Position numbers and translations under genes: made by a program
Assembly: GCA_963751165.1 (NCBI GenBank)
Contig: CAVVTP010000001.1
Span: 310,001-374,000 of the forward strand
DNA: 64,000 nucleotides
Direction: 5' to 3'
Source: Roseiarcus sp963751165
GTDB lineage: Bacteria > Pseudomonadota > Alphaproteobacteria > Rhizobiales > Beijerinckiaceae
Shown: piece by piece, positions 53,265-62,935 of the stretch
How the letters are laid out: each line of letters begins with the position of its first letter
Numbering within the stretch: the first letter of the stretch is position 1
The notes under the pieces: generated by a model
What the model saw: the letters and a program-made list of their open reading frames with translations, nothing else
Told to the model about the DNA's origin: nothing
Databases searched by the model: none

Positions 53265-53810
53265 TCGCCCGAGTCCCTCAAACTGGGGTATAGCTTTTTC
53301 AATTTGACTCGGGCGCTTTCGGTCCCTGCTTCCCTGCTTTTCCCTGCGTTTCCCTGGCTGCGGGAAAAACGGGCGCCCCTGCGACGCTCGAAATCGGACT
53401 AATGTTCGTAAGGTCAAACGTTTGTGCGGCGATGCCGACAGGCGCCGGGAGGGGCAGGCAGGGAATTTGAATTCCCTGCGCAGGGGGTGGGCAGGGAATT
53501 TCGACGCTTAGATGTGTGAAGATCTTTTCGTAAGGCGTTGGGGTCACAAGGATTGACTGCAATATTCGTCTTCTGTCCTCGACAATAGCCGGCGCTGCTG
53601 GTCCCAGCCATGAATCGACCTTCATTTGACGCTAACGACCAGTACGCCGATTCCTTGAACGTCCTTTCGGAGGTCCTGGTGGACGGGCCGGGAATGGGCT
53701 CGCGCGAAGGAGGCTACTCAAAGGCGCGCGTCCATGTTCCAGACCGCCGGCGAGGCCGCCGGAGGTCGCGCGGTGCGAACCTTTCGCAAGCTCCGCCCCT
53801 CCGCGATAGG
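53265..53810. other. Gap between cyclase and porin genes; holds TCCCTGC repeats
   Basis: No supportable gene is present in these 546 bases. The middle is occupied by the TCCCTGC repeat cluster; the portion next to the porin stop probably contains its terminator, not resolved. Confidence 0.5.
53323..53502. repeat. TCCCTGC repeat cluster (direct and inverted)
   Basis: Four copies of TCCCTGC/TCCCTGG start at 53323, 53331, 53341 and 53351, nearly one helical turn apart. Downstream, GCAGGGAATT and AATTCCCTGC form a 10-bp inverted repeat with a 2-base centre at 53458-53479, and another GCAGGGAATTT follows at about 53490. The arrangement resembles iterons or a multi-site protein-binding region. Confidence 0.7.
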
Positions 53811-55494
53811 TCAGAACTTGATGCGGATGCCGGCGGTCGGGTTGATGGTCTGGGTCGCAAAGTAGCCGTTGGCCAATCCGCCGTAGACGTTCGAGACCAT
53901 CACGCCGGCGTAGAGGTCCATGCGCTTGACCGGCCTGTAATCGATCAAGAAGGACAGGAAGTCGGTCGAGCCGGCGCACTTGCCGCTGCTGGATCGAGCA
54001 ATGGAAAACGGCGTGCCGTTCGGTTCGACTCCCGTGGTGATCGCGGTCGTGCAGGCCGCGCCGGTGGTGATTCCGGTCTTGGAGTTGACGCTGAAGTTAT
54101 AGTCGTTCTGGCCCAGGATATAGAAGGCGCCGGCCACGTCGAGCTGGGGAGTGACGGCATACTTCAGTCCGATCCACCAGAAGTTAGCGATCCGGTTGAT
54201 ATTATAGGCGTTGTTGACGGCCCACTGTGTCGGCCAGAGTTTGTTCGCGAGCGTTCCCGGAACGATGGAGCCGGGGATCGTCCCGGGCACGTTGAAATAG
54301 CCGATGGTCTCGAAGCCGTTAGGATAGTTCCCGCTGGGATTCGACTGCCTGTACACTGTGTAGCCGCCGTAGGCCGTCCACTGCTGCCATTTGTATTTGC
54401 CGAGCAGCATGATTCCGATGTTGTCGGACAGCGTCGCCTGGAAGTCGGTGTTGTTGTAGTAGAGCGGGATGGTCCCGGAGGCGCCGCTGTCGTAGCTGCA
54501 GCCAGTCTGACCCTTGAAGGGACCGGATTTGAGCGTGGCGCACTGGGTGAGCGAGCCCATGGTGCCGAGGTTCGCCACGTCCTTGCCATAGCTCCCGATG
54601 GCGTCAAGCGAGAGAACGCCGCCGCCGAAGTTGGGAAAGCCCCCGGCGTTGGGAAAGTCGGGAATGTGGAAGTCGCCCCCGACCTGCCCCTGATAGAGAC
54701 CCGCCGTGCCGTTGCCCTGGTCGTAGCCACCCCACTGCACCAGGCCGCCCAACCGGAAATTCTGGATCTCGACGCGGTACTTGACCGCCGTATTGGCCCG
54801 GGCTTCCTCGGTATCGCCGAAGCCGGCGTAAGAGCCGGAATAGCCCAGCGGCGAGAAGGCGTAGGAGCCGCCCATCGGATCGTAGGAATTGACGCCGTCC
54901 AGCGACAGGGTGTTAACGCGTCCGGCGACCAGCGTGCCATAGATCGGGTTACTGACGCCGAGGTACAACTGCGAGTTGAACGGCTGGCCGGTGCGGCTCA
55001 AATCGGCGTTCGCGTTCTGCGCGAAGAGCGACTTGCCGTTGTTCTGGACCTGCGCCTTCTGCGCATAGGCCAGGTTGAAGGCGTAGGGATTGAAGCCCGT
55101 TTCCGCGACGCCGATGATCGACCAGCCGCTGTTCCAGAGCGGCTCGCTCATCTTGATGCCGACTACCGACTGGCTGAGGCCGTTCGGCGTCCACAGCCAT
55201 TGGGGTCCGTGGGTGCTCTGTTTGGTGATGATGTTCGAGACGCCGTTATTCCAATATTGGTTGTAACCCGCGCCGTTCGAACTCGTAGCCGACCCCGGCG
55301 TCAACGGTTCCGTAGACCGTGAAGCCTGCGTAGCTCAGCGGGCAGTCGGCTGGCGTGCTGTTCAGCCAACTCCATAGGCTCCCCCAACAGTTCGGCGGAG
55401 TGGGCGGAGGGCCTTTGGTGGTCGGCAGATCGGCGGCGTGGGCCCCGGCGCCAGCGGCGACCAGAATCGCCAAAGAAACGACATACTTCTTCAT
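53811..55494 (-). pseudogene. Outer-membrane porin, apparent frameshift
   Basis: The N-terminal part ('MKKYVVSLAILVAAGAGAHA' signal, then 'LSYAGFTVYGTVDAGVGYE') is in one frame and the remaining ~495 residues ('NGAGYNQYWNNGVSNIITKQ' onward, ending 'NPTAGIRIKF' with the C-terminal aromatic Phe of porins) in another. On the + strand GAACTC at 55279-55284 has one base too many; with GACTC the joined product reads 'VDAGVGYESNGAGYN' and is about 560 residues. Typical Beijerinckiaceae-type 16/18-strand porin, with alternating beta strands and many aromatic residues. As written translation would stop at 55246. Confidence 0.9.
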
Positions 55495-56103
55495 CGTGAC
55501 CCCATTCATGGCGAGGCCGCCGCCGGGCGCCCGCTGTGCTCTCTTGTGTGTCGTTTCACACGCTGCCGCCGTTCAGTTCACGGCCGCACGAGCGTAGAAT
55601 CGACATCCACGGGAACAATGCTAGTAGGAGATCACGTCACAAACTAACTATATTTCAGCCCGGATTGCGCCTTTCTTTCGGACTGTTGCATTCAGATCAC
55701 ATCTACTGCAAATCAAGAGTCGAATTACTCGACAAGAACAGCGGCCAACGTCGTTGACGGGGCCGCGACTTCGCAAGCTTCCCTAGCAGGACTATGTAAC
55801 AATCAGGCGACAAAACGGCGGTTTCACCCAAAAAATTATACTTATTTTATCAGATATTAATCGCACCGTTGGAAGCGATCTTAATCCATATTTTATAAGC
55901 CCCTCGGCCTCGGGCGTGTTAGCCGTAATCTGGATTTACATTGAGGCGGGTGGTCGCGGATCCTTGGCGTTGCTTATCTCCTCGCAGAAGGGGAAGAGTT
56001 TCTTGACCCGACTGGGGGTGAGAACAACCAAGTATTGCGCTGGGAGGTTGGCTTATGCGCCGACGATCATCAAGTTGACAAGGTTTTCGCGCAAGGGCGC
56101 GAC
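55495..56103. promoter_or_regulatory. AT-rich divergent region between porin and two-component genes
   Basis: About 600 bases, clearly AT-richer (especially 55620-55900) than the flanks. Two short open frames have no recognisable relation. It must contain the porin promoter and that of the response regulator; no operator pattern stands out. Possible binding region for the neighbouring OmpR-type regulator. Confidence 0.5.
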
Positions 56104-56862
56104 ATGGATGACGAGCGGGTAAGAACCCCCATGAGCATTCCATCTCTTGAGAGTCCTAAAGGCTTGGCCGCTTCGCGTACGCCCCTGGAACACGCTCCGG
56201 TGCTGGTGGTCGAGGATGAGCCTGATCTGGCCGAGGAAATACGCCTCGAGCTCGAGGCGAGCGGCCACCCGGTCAGGCTCGCCGCCACGGCGGCCGAAGG
56301 TTTGACGGCGGCCCGCGACGGCTGGGCCGCCGTCTTCGTGTTCGACCGCATGCTTCAGGGGGACGACGGTCTGTCGGTCATCGAGACCTTGCGCGGCGAA
56401 GGCGTTGCGACTCCGGTTCTGGTGATCAGCGCGCTGTCGTCGGTCGACGAGCGGATCAACGGGTTGAAGGCCGGCGGCGACGATTACCTCGTCAAACCCT
56501 TCGACGTTCGCGAACTGACCGCGCGGGTTGGGGCGCTGCTGAGACGCCGCGGCGATTCGCGCGCGACCTGGCTGAGGGCGGGCGACATCGAGATGGATCT
56601 GGTCGAGCGCAAGGTTCGCTGCGCGGGCAGGGCGGTCGACCTCCTGCCGCGGGAATTCAAGCTCCTCGAATACTTCATGCGCCGCCCGGGTCAGATCGTG
56701 ACCCGGTCGATGCTGCTCGAGGACGTTTGGAACTTCAAGTTCATGGCGCAGACCAACGTCGTTGATGTCCAGATCGGCAATCTGCGCCGCAAGCTCGATC
56801 CGGCAGGCTCGCGGAGGTTCATCGTCAACGTCCGCGCGGTCGGATTCAAGTTGGAATGTTGA
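56104..56862 (+). CDS. OmpR-type response regulator
   Basis: The protein has a receiver domain ('VLVVEDEPDLAEEIRLELEA', phosphoacceptor in 'VFVFDRMLQGDDG', Lys in 'DDYLVKPFDVREL') and a C-terminal winged helix ('DLLPREFKLLEYFMRRPGQI', 'NVVDVQIGNLRRKLDP'). ATG 56104 has AAGGG upstream; ATG 56131 is also possible. The stop overlaps the histidine kinase start. Together with the kinase it likely controls the RND efflux genes downstream or the divergent porin. Confidence 0.92.
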   Translation: MDDERVRTPMSIPSLESPKGLAASRTPLEHAPVLVVEDEPDLAEEIRLELEASGHPVRLAATAAEGLTAARDGWAAVFVFDRMLQGDDGLSVIETLRGEGVATPVLVISALSSVDERINGLKAGGDDYLVKPFDVRELTARVGALLRRRGDSRATWLRAGDIEMDLVERKVRCAGRAVDLLPREFKLLEYFMRRPGQIVTRSMLLEDVWNFKFMAQTNVVDVQIGNLRRKLDPAGSRRFIVNVRAVGFKLEC

Positions 56863-58233
56863 GCCTCGAGGTCTTCCGTGCGCGGGCTTTCCGCCTGGCG
56901 CTCGCCTTCTGTCTCGCCGTCTCGGCCGCCACGGCCGCCGCGTTCGGATTGATCTATCTTCAGGTTTCCCGCGCGGACGTGCAGCGCTCGGCGGCGGTTC
57001 TCGTCGACGAAGCGGCGAAGAGCGAAGGCGACAGCGAGGATCAGCTGCGCCGCGCGCTGGAGCTGCGCCTCACCCGCGACATCCGCCGGCTGGACTATGT
57101 CGCCCTGTTCGACGCCAAAGGCGCCAAGCTGTTCGGCGACGTGCGCACAATGCCGGCGATCCCTGTCGACGGACGCGCGCATGTCGTCCCCGAACAGCTT
57201 CTGCCGGACGCGAGCCGTAGCGAGCCTGCCATTTTCGTCGCCCGCCGGCGCGCCGATGGCGGAGTGGTGTTGTTCGGACGCAGTCTGCGCGAGGCCTACG
57301 ACCTGCAGGAAACGGTGTTGCAGGCGCTGGCGATCACGCTCGCGCCGACCATCCTGCTGATTCTCGCGATCGGCGCCTTCTTCGCCAGCCGCGCTTCGAG
57401 ACGCTTCGAACGAATTAACGGCGCGATCGTCAGCATCATGAACGGCGACATCCATTTGCGCCTGCCGGTCGCCAACGACGGAGACGACGTCGACAAGGTC
57501 GCGCGCGCCGTCAATCTGATGCTCGACGAGATCGAGCGCCTGCTCGAGCAGGTGAAAAACGTCGGCGACAACATCGCCCACGATTTGCGCACGCCGCTGA
57601 TGGTTGCACGCGCCAAGATCGATCGCGCGCTCGAGGAAAACGCCGGGATGGAACTCGCTGCGCGCGGCAATGGAGGGGGCCCTTGCCCAGATCGACAAGG
57701 CTTCTGTCACCGTGGCCGCGATCCTGCGCGTTTCCGCCGTCGAAAGCGGGGTCCGTCAGAAACGGTTCAAGCACTTCGACCTGGGCGCGGTCTGCGCCGA
57801 GGTGGTCGAGTTCTATCAACCCCTGGCGGAGTCGAAGTTCGTCGAGATGACCATTGAAGCGGCAGAATCCGTCCGCGTTCGGGGCGACGAGGACCTGATG
57901 CGCGAGGCGATCTCCAACTTGGTCGACAACGCCGTCAAGTTCACGCCGGAAGGGGGCCGCGTGCGGGTCGAGGCGGCCATGGTCGAGGGGCTGCCCTGGA
58001 TCGCCGTGAGCGACACCGGCTGCGGCGTTCCGCCGCAGGACAAAGAGAGGATCTTCCGCCGCTTCTTCCGTGGCGAGCGCAGCGGAGGAAACGGGCTGGG
58101 TCTCAGCATCGCCCAGACGATCGCCGATCTGCACGGATTTCAACTGACTGTCGAAGATAATAGCCCAGGCGCCCGGTTCGTCATGCGCGCCTCGGCGAAG
58201 GCGCCGCTGTTCCTGGCGCAGGCCGCCGAGTGA
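56856..58233 (+). pseudogene. Sensor histidine kinase, apparent frameshift
   Basis: Two membrane helices ('FRLALAFCLAVSAATAAAFG' and 'IFL...'-like segment near residues 155-180) flank a periplasmic sensor region; then a HAMP domain, the H-box 'NIAHDLRTPLMVARAKIDRA' with His242, and the ATPase boxes 'ISNLVDNAVKFTPEGGRVRV' and 'DTGCGVPPQDKERIFRRFF'. Between H-box and ATPase the sequence GAACTC at 57651-57656 adds a base; with GACTC the frame reads 'NAGMDSLRAAMEGALAQ' and is continuous to 58233, about 458 residues. As written it goes off frame and ends at 57857. Confidence 0.9.
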
Positions 58234-58412
58234 GACGGCCGTTCCGCGGTTGAGCGGCGCGGGTGCATTTATCCAAATATTATTTAGTGGTTCCGTCCCT
58301 GCGCTGCAGGTAGCAAAAGGTCAATCGCTTGCGAAGCGGGCAGCCGGGGGCCGCGCCATTGGCTTGCGCAGCGTGATAACCATAAGAGTCCTGGCGCCGT
58401 TCGAAGAGTTAA

Positions 58413-61400
58413 ATGCTCGCTATCGTCCGTATTGCCCTGAATAAACCGTACACGTTCGTCGTGATGGCGATGCTGATCGTCATCTTCGGCGTGGCCGCTG
58501 CGATCAGGACTCCGACCGACATCTTCCCTAACATCGGCATTCCGGTCGTCGCGGTCGTGTGGCAGTACAACGGCCTTCCGCCGGACGACATGTCTGGGCG
58601 CGTGATCTACTACTACGAGCGGACGCTCAGCGCGCAAGTCAACGACATCGAGCACATCGAGTCGCAGTCACTAACGGGCTACGGCGTGGTCAAGGTGTTC
58701 TTCCAGCCCAATGTCAATATCAACTCCGCGCTGGCGCAGATCACCGCGGCGTCGCAGACGGTGCTGAAGCTGCTGCCGCCGGGCATCAATCCACCGTACG
58801 TCCTGAGCTTCAACGCCTCGAGCGTGCCAATCCTGCAACTGGCCTTGTCCAGCAACGCCTTGTCGCAGGCAGAAATATTCGATGCCGGACAGAATTTCAT
58901 CCGCCCACAACTTGCGACGGTCGCCGGAACTGCGGTGCCCTCGCCGTACGGCGGCAAGGTGCTGCAGGTCCAGGTTGACCTCGACCAGGACAAATTGCAG
59001 GCCTATGGACTGTCGTCACAGGATGTCGTGGAAGCGATCGCGCGGCAGAATGTCATCACGCCGGTCGGGACGGAAAAGGTCGGAAAATTCGAATACATCG
59101 TCGCGCTGAACGACGCCCCGAGTCAGATCGCCGAACTGAACGACCTGCCGATCCGCGACGTTGACGGCGTGCCGGTCTACATCCACGACGTCGCCTATGT
59201 CCACGCGGGCAGTCCGCCGCAGACCAACATGGTGCGCGTCGACGGTTCGAACGCCGTCCTGATGACGATCCTGAAGACCGGTTCGGCTTCCACCCTCGAC
59301 GTGATCGCGGGCGTGAAGGCGCTGCTGCCGAAATTGCGCGAGACCTTGCCGTCGAGCCTCCACCTCGACACGGTCGGCGACCAGTCGAAGTTCGTGAAGG
59401 CCGCGGTGTCGTCGGTCATCTTCGAAGGCGTGGTCGCAGCGGCTTTGACCGGGCTCATGATCCTGATCTTTCTCGGCAGCTGGCGTTCGACGCTGATCAT
59501 TACGATCTCGATTCCGCTCGCGATTTTGACCTCCGTCATCCTGCTCGCCGCAACCGGCGAGACGATCAACGTCATGACGCTCGGCGGCCTCGCCCTCGCG
59601 GTCGGAATTCTCGTCGACGACGCGACCGTCACCATCGAAAACATCAATTACCACCTCGAACAGGGCAAGGACATCGAAAGCGCGATCATGGACGGGGCGC
59701 GGCAGATTGTCATTCCGGCGACCGTGTCGCTCCTGTGCATCTGCATCGTCTTCGTGCCGATGTTCACGCTCGGCGGAGTTGCCGGCTATCTGTTCCGCCC
59801 GATGGCCAAGGCGGTCGTCTTCGCCTTGGTCGGCTCCTATGTGCTCTCGCGCACCCTGGTCAACACGATGGCGCGCTTCCTTCTCGCTTCTCAGGCGGCG
59901 CACGGCCATGGCGCGCTCTTGCCGCGGACGCGCAATCCTCTTGTGCTCTTTCAGCGCGGATTCGAGCGGCGCTTCGAAGCGACGCGCGCTTTTTACCGAC
60001 GCCTGCTCATAACCGCCTTGGGCGGGCGGCGTCTGTTCATCGTCGGCTTCATGGCGGCCGTCCTCGCCTCGTTCGCCCTTGCGCCCTACCTCGGGCGCAA
60101 CTTCTTTCCGCCCATCGAAAGCACGCAGATCGCCTTGCACGTGCGCGCCCCGACCGGAATGCGGATCGAGGAAACCGCGCTCGAACTCGACCGGATCGAG
60201 GCGGCGATCCGGTCGATCATTCCGCCGGCCTCCCTGCGCACCATCGTCGACAACATCGGCCTGTCGATCAGCGGCATCAACATGGCCTATTCCAACACCG
60301 GAACGATCGGCGCCTCGGACGCGGACATTCTGATCACCCTGAAAGACGGCCGCGAGGCGGAGGCGCCGGACTACGTGAAGGCCATGCGCGAGACCCTGCC
60401 GCGCAAGTTCCCGGGAACGGTGTTCGCCTTTCTTCCGGCCGACATCGTGACTCAGATTCTGAACTTCGGCCTGCCGGCCCCGATCGACGTCCAGGTCATC
60501 GGGCCGAAAATGGAGGCCAACCGCGCCTACGCGGATAAAATTCTCGCCCGCATCGCTCAGGTCCCTGGGGTCGCCGACGCGCGCATCCAGCAGGCCTTCA
60601 ACACGCCGACCTTCAACGTCGACGTCGACCGAACGCGAGCCCAACTCGTTGGAGTAAGCGAGCGCGACGTCGCCCAGAACCTGCAGGACGCCTTGGCCGG
60701 CAGCAGCCAGACCGCGCCGACGTTCTGGCTCAATCCAAAGAACGGAGTGTCCTACCCGATCGTCGCCCAGACGCCGCAGTACTGGGAAAATTCCCTCTCA
60801 AAGCTGGAGAACATTCCGGCTTCCTTGGGGTCGGACAAGCAGATCCTCGGCGGGGTTGCGAAAATTCGGCGCGGCGTGAGCGACGCCGTCGTGTCGCATT
60901 ACGCCGTTCAACCGGTCATTGATATCTTCGCGACCAATAATGAGCGGGACCTCGGGGCCGTCGCCGGCGACATCCAGAAAATCGTGAACGACACCGCCAA
61001 AGAAGTACCTCCCGGCTCAAAAGTCGTGGTGCGAGGGCAAGTCCAGACGATGACGTACGCTTACGGACAGCTCTTCGTCGGCATCGCGCTCGCCATCGTG
61101 CTTATCTACCTTCTTATCGTGGTCAACTTCCAGTCGTGGCTCGATCCTTTCGTCATTGTCAGCGCATTGCCGACTGCGCTCGCCGGCATTGTCTGGATCT
61201 TGTTCATCACCCGCACCACGCTGTCGGTCCCTGCTCTGACCGGAGCAATCATGTGCATGGGCGTCGCGACCGCCAACAGCATTCTCGTCGTCAGCTTCGC
61301 CCGCGAGCGCCTCGCCGAGGGCGCGGACGCCGCGACAGCCGCCATCGACGCCGGTTTCACGCGCTTCCGGCCCGTCCTCATGACGGCGTTGGCGATGATC

Positions 61401-61595
61401 ATCGGCATGGCGCCGATGGCGCTCAGCCATGAACTGAACGCTCCGCTTGGGCGTGCGGTGATCGGCGGCCTCGTTTGCGCTACCGTGGCGACGCTGCTAT
61501 TCGTTCCGGCCGTCTTCCGGCTCGTTCATGAGCGAAAGCCGGGGCGGGTGAGCGAGCCCGCTCCAGATCTTCGAATCGGGGCGACGCCGGTATGA
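58413..61595 (+). CDS. RND-family efflux pump, inner-membrane transporter
   Basis: The 1060-residue protein is a full-length AcrB/HAE-type pump: TM1 at the N-terminus ('KPYTFVVMAMLIVIFGVAAA'), two large periplasmic loops, the proton relay Asp pair in 'ALAVGILVDDATVTIENINY', and the second-half repeats with 'ALTGAIMCMGVATANSILVV'. Start ATG 58413. It is co-translated with the adaptor (ATGA overlap). Substrate unknown; regulated probably by the two-component system upstream. Confidence 0.95.
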   Translation: MLAIVRIALNKPYTFVVMAMLIVIFGVAAAIRTPTDIFPNIGIPVVAVVWQYNGLPPDDMSGRVIYYYERTLSAQVNDIEHIESQSLTGYGVVKVFFQPNVNINSALAQITAASQTVLKLLPPGINPPYVLSFNASSVPILQLALSSNALSQAEIFDAGQNFIRPQLATVAGTAVPSPYGGKVLQVQVDLDQDKLQAYGLSSQDVVEAIARQNVITPVGTEKVGKFEYIVALNDAPSQIAELNDLPIRDVDGVPVYIHDVAYVHAGSPPQTNMVRVDGSNAVLMTILKTGSASTLDVIAGVKALLPKLRETLPSSLHLDTVGDQSKFVKAAVSSVIFEGVVAAALTGLMILIFLGSWRSTLIITISIPLAILTSVILLAATGETINVMTLGGLALAVGILVDDATVTIENINYHLEQGKDIESAIMDGARQIVIPATVSLLCICIVFVPMFTLGGVAGYLFRPMAKAVVFALVGSYVLSRTLVNTMARFLLASQAAHGHGALLPRTRNPLVLFQRGFERRFEATRAFYRRLLITALGGRRLFIVGFMAAVLASFALAPYLGRNFFPPIESTQIALHVRAPTGMRIEETALELDRIEAAIRSIIPPASLRTIVDNIGLSISGINMAYSNTGTIGASDADILITLKDGREAEAPDYVKAMRETLPRKFPGTVFAFLPADIVTQILNFGLPAPIDVQVIGPKMEANRAYADKILARIAQVPGVADARIQQAFNTPTFNVDVDRTRAQLVGVSERDVAQNLQDALAGSSQTAPTFWLNPKNGVSYPIVAQTPQYWENSLSKLENIPASLGSDKQILGGVAKIRRGVSDAVVSHYAVQPVIDIFATNNERDLGAVAGDIQKIVNDTAKEVPPGSKVVVRGQVQTMTYAYGQLFVGIALAIVLIYLLIVVNFQSWLDPFVIVSALPTALAGIVWILFITRTTLSVPALTGAIMCMGVATANSILVVSFARERLAEGADAATAAIDAGFTRFRPVLMTALAMIIGMAPMALSHELNAPLGRAVIGGLVCATVATLLFVPAVFRLVHERKPGRVSEPAPDLRIGATPV

Positions 61596-62935
61596 ACCAG
61601 CATCAGGCCGAATCCCGAGAATCCGAAGAAGCAGCATTCTGGGGGCAACCGGAACGTGGCTCATTCACGGCGGAGTTGCGCATGCCTCCCGCGCCGGATG
61701 CGCGCGAGCAGGTGAAGAAAAGCGCGCCAGTGAAGGCTGGGCGCGCGATCCTGCTGTTGCTGGCGGTCGCAGCCTTTGTCGCCTACACGGGGATTTCCGC
61801 ACGACGGGCCGACGAAGAGCAGCTCGCGAAGTGGACGCAGGCGCAGGCCATGCCGTCGGTCGCGGTCGTCACGCCGCAGCGCGGAAAAGAAGCCCGCGAG
61901 CTCGTGCTGCCGGGCAATGTCGACGCCTATTACAGCGCCAACATTCATGGCCAGGTGAAGGGCTACGTTCAAGACTGGCGGGAGGACATCGGCGCCAAGG
62001 TCCATCAGGGCGAAGTGCTCGCCGTCGTCGACACGCCGGAGCTCGACCAAAGCGTCGCCGTAGCGCAAAGCGAACTCGCGAAAGCCAAGGCGAATTTGGC
62101 CTTGGCCAAGGTGACGGCGGCGCGGTGGGACTCGCTGCGCGCCTCGGCCGCGGTGTCGCAACAGGCCGCTGACGAAAAGGAGGCCGACGCGAAGGCGAGG
62201 GCCGCCGATGTCGAAGCCGCTCAGTCGAACGTGGATCGGCTCAAGGCGGAGAAGGGTTTCGCCAATATCGTGGCGCCCTTCGACGGCGTGGTCACCGCCC
62301 GCAACGTCGACGTCGGGTCGCTGGTGAGAGCGGACGGGACCAATGCCCCGGCGCTGTTCACCGTCGCCGATATTCACCAGATGCGGATTTACGTCGCGGT
62401 GCCGGAATCATATGCCGCCAGCCTCAAGGACGGCATGAAGGCGACGCTGGAATTGCCGGAATATCCCGACCGCACTTTCGACGCGACGATCGTCACCACT
62501 TCACACGCCATCGATCAGAAGTCGCGCACCCTGCTGGTCGAGCTGATCGCCGACAACAAGGCTGGGCTCCTCGCTCCCGGCGCCTTCGCTCGAGTCCATT
62601 TTGAAATCCCGCCCGACACGAAGAGGCTGACAATCCCTGCTAGTGCGCTGTTGTATCGCGACAACGCCACGCAAGTTGCAATCGTCGGGGTTGACAACCG
62701 CATCGCCTTCAAGAAAGTACATATCGCGCGCGACCTCGGGACAGAGGTGGAAATCGCCGGCGGCCTCAGCCAGGACCAGCGGATTATCGCCAATCCGCCC
62801 GACTCGCTCGACGACGGTGAGGAGGTCCGGGTCACGGAAACCGCCGACGGGAAGGCGCAAAAAGCGGGTGGACCGGGCGCTCAGGCAAAGAGCGCCGAGG
62901 ATATGGCGCAGACAGGGCGGGGCCGCCAGGAATGA
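61592..62935 (+). CDS. RND efflux periplasmic adaptor (membrane fusion protein)
   Basis: The 447-residue protein has an N-terminal membrane anchor ('GRAILLLLAVAAFVAYTGIS'), the lipoyl halves ('VDAYYSANIHGQVKGYVQDW', 'FANIVAPFDGVVTARNVDVG'), a helical hairpin between them, a beta-barrel and a membrane-proximal domain. It links the RND pump to the outer-membrane channel. Start and stop overlap both neighbours (ATGA on each side). Confidence 0.94.
   Translation: MNQHQAESRESEEAAFWGQPERGSFTAELRMPPAPDAREQVKKSAPVKAGRAILLLLAVAAFVAYTGISARRADEEQLAKWTQAQAMPSVAVVTPQRGKEARELVLPGNVDAYYSANIHGQVKGYVQDWREDIGAKVHQGEVLAVVDTPELDQSVAVAQSELAKAKANLALAKVTAARWDSLRASAAVSQQAADEKEADAKARAADVEAAQSNVDRLKAEKGFANIVAPFDGVVTARNVDVGSLVRADGTNAPALFTVADIHQMRIYVAVPESYAASLKDGMKATLELPEYPDRTFDATIVTTSHAIDQKSRTLLVELIADNKAGLLAPGAFARVHFEIPPDTKRLTIPASALLYRDNATQVAIVGVDNRIAFKKVHIARDLGTEVEIAGGLSQDQRIIANPPDSLDDGEEVRVTETADGKAQKAGGPGAQAKSAEDMAQTGRGRQE

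Noticed and set aside
53323..53502. CRISPR array
   Set aside because: The repeated unit is only 7-11 bases, spacing is 8-10 bases in the direct part, and there are no spacers or cas genes.
53610..55322. 570-codon open frame on the + strand
   Set aside because: It lies antisense to the porin gene and has the Arg/Val/Gly composition of a shadow frame.
59016..60644. 542-codon open frame on the - strand
   Set aside because: Complement of the RND transporter gene, with low-complexity Arg/Asp/Gly sequence and no family match.
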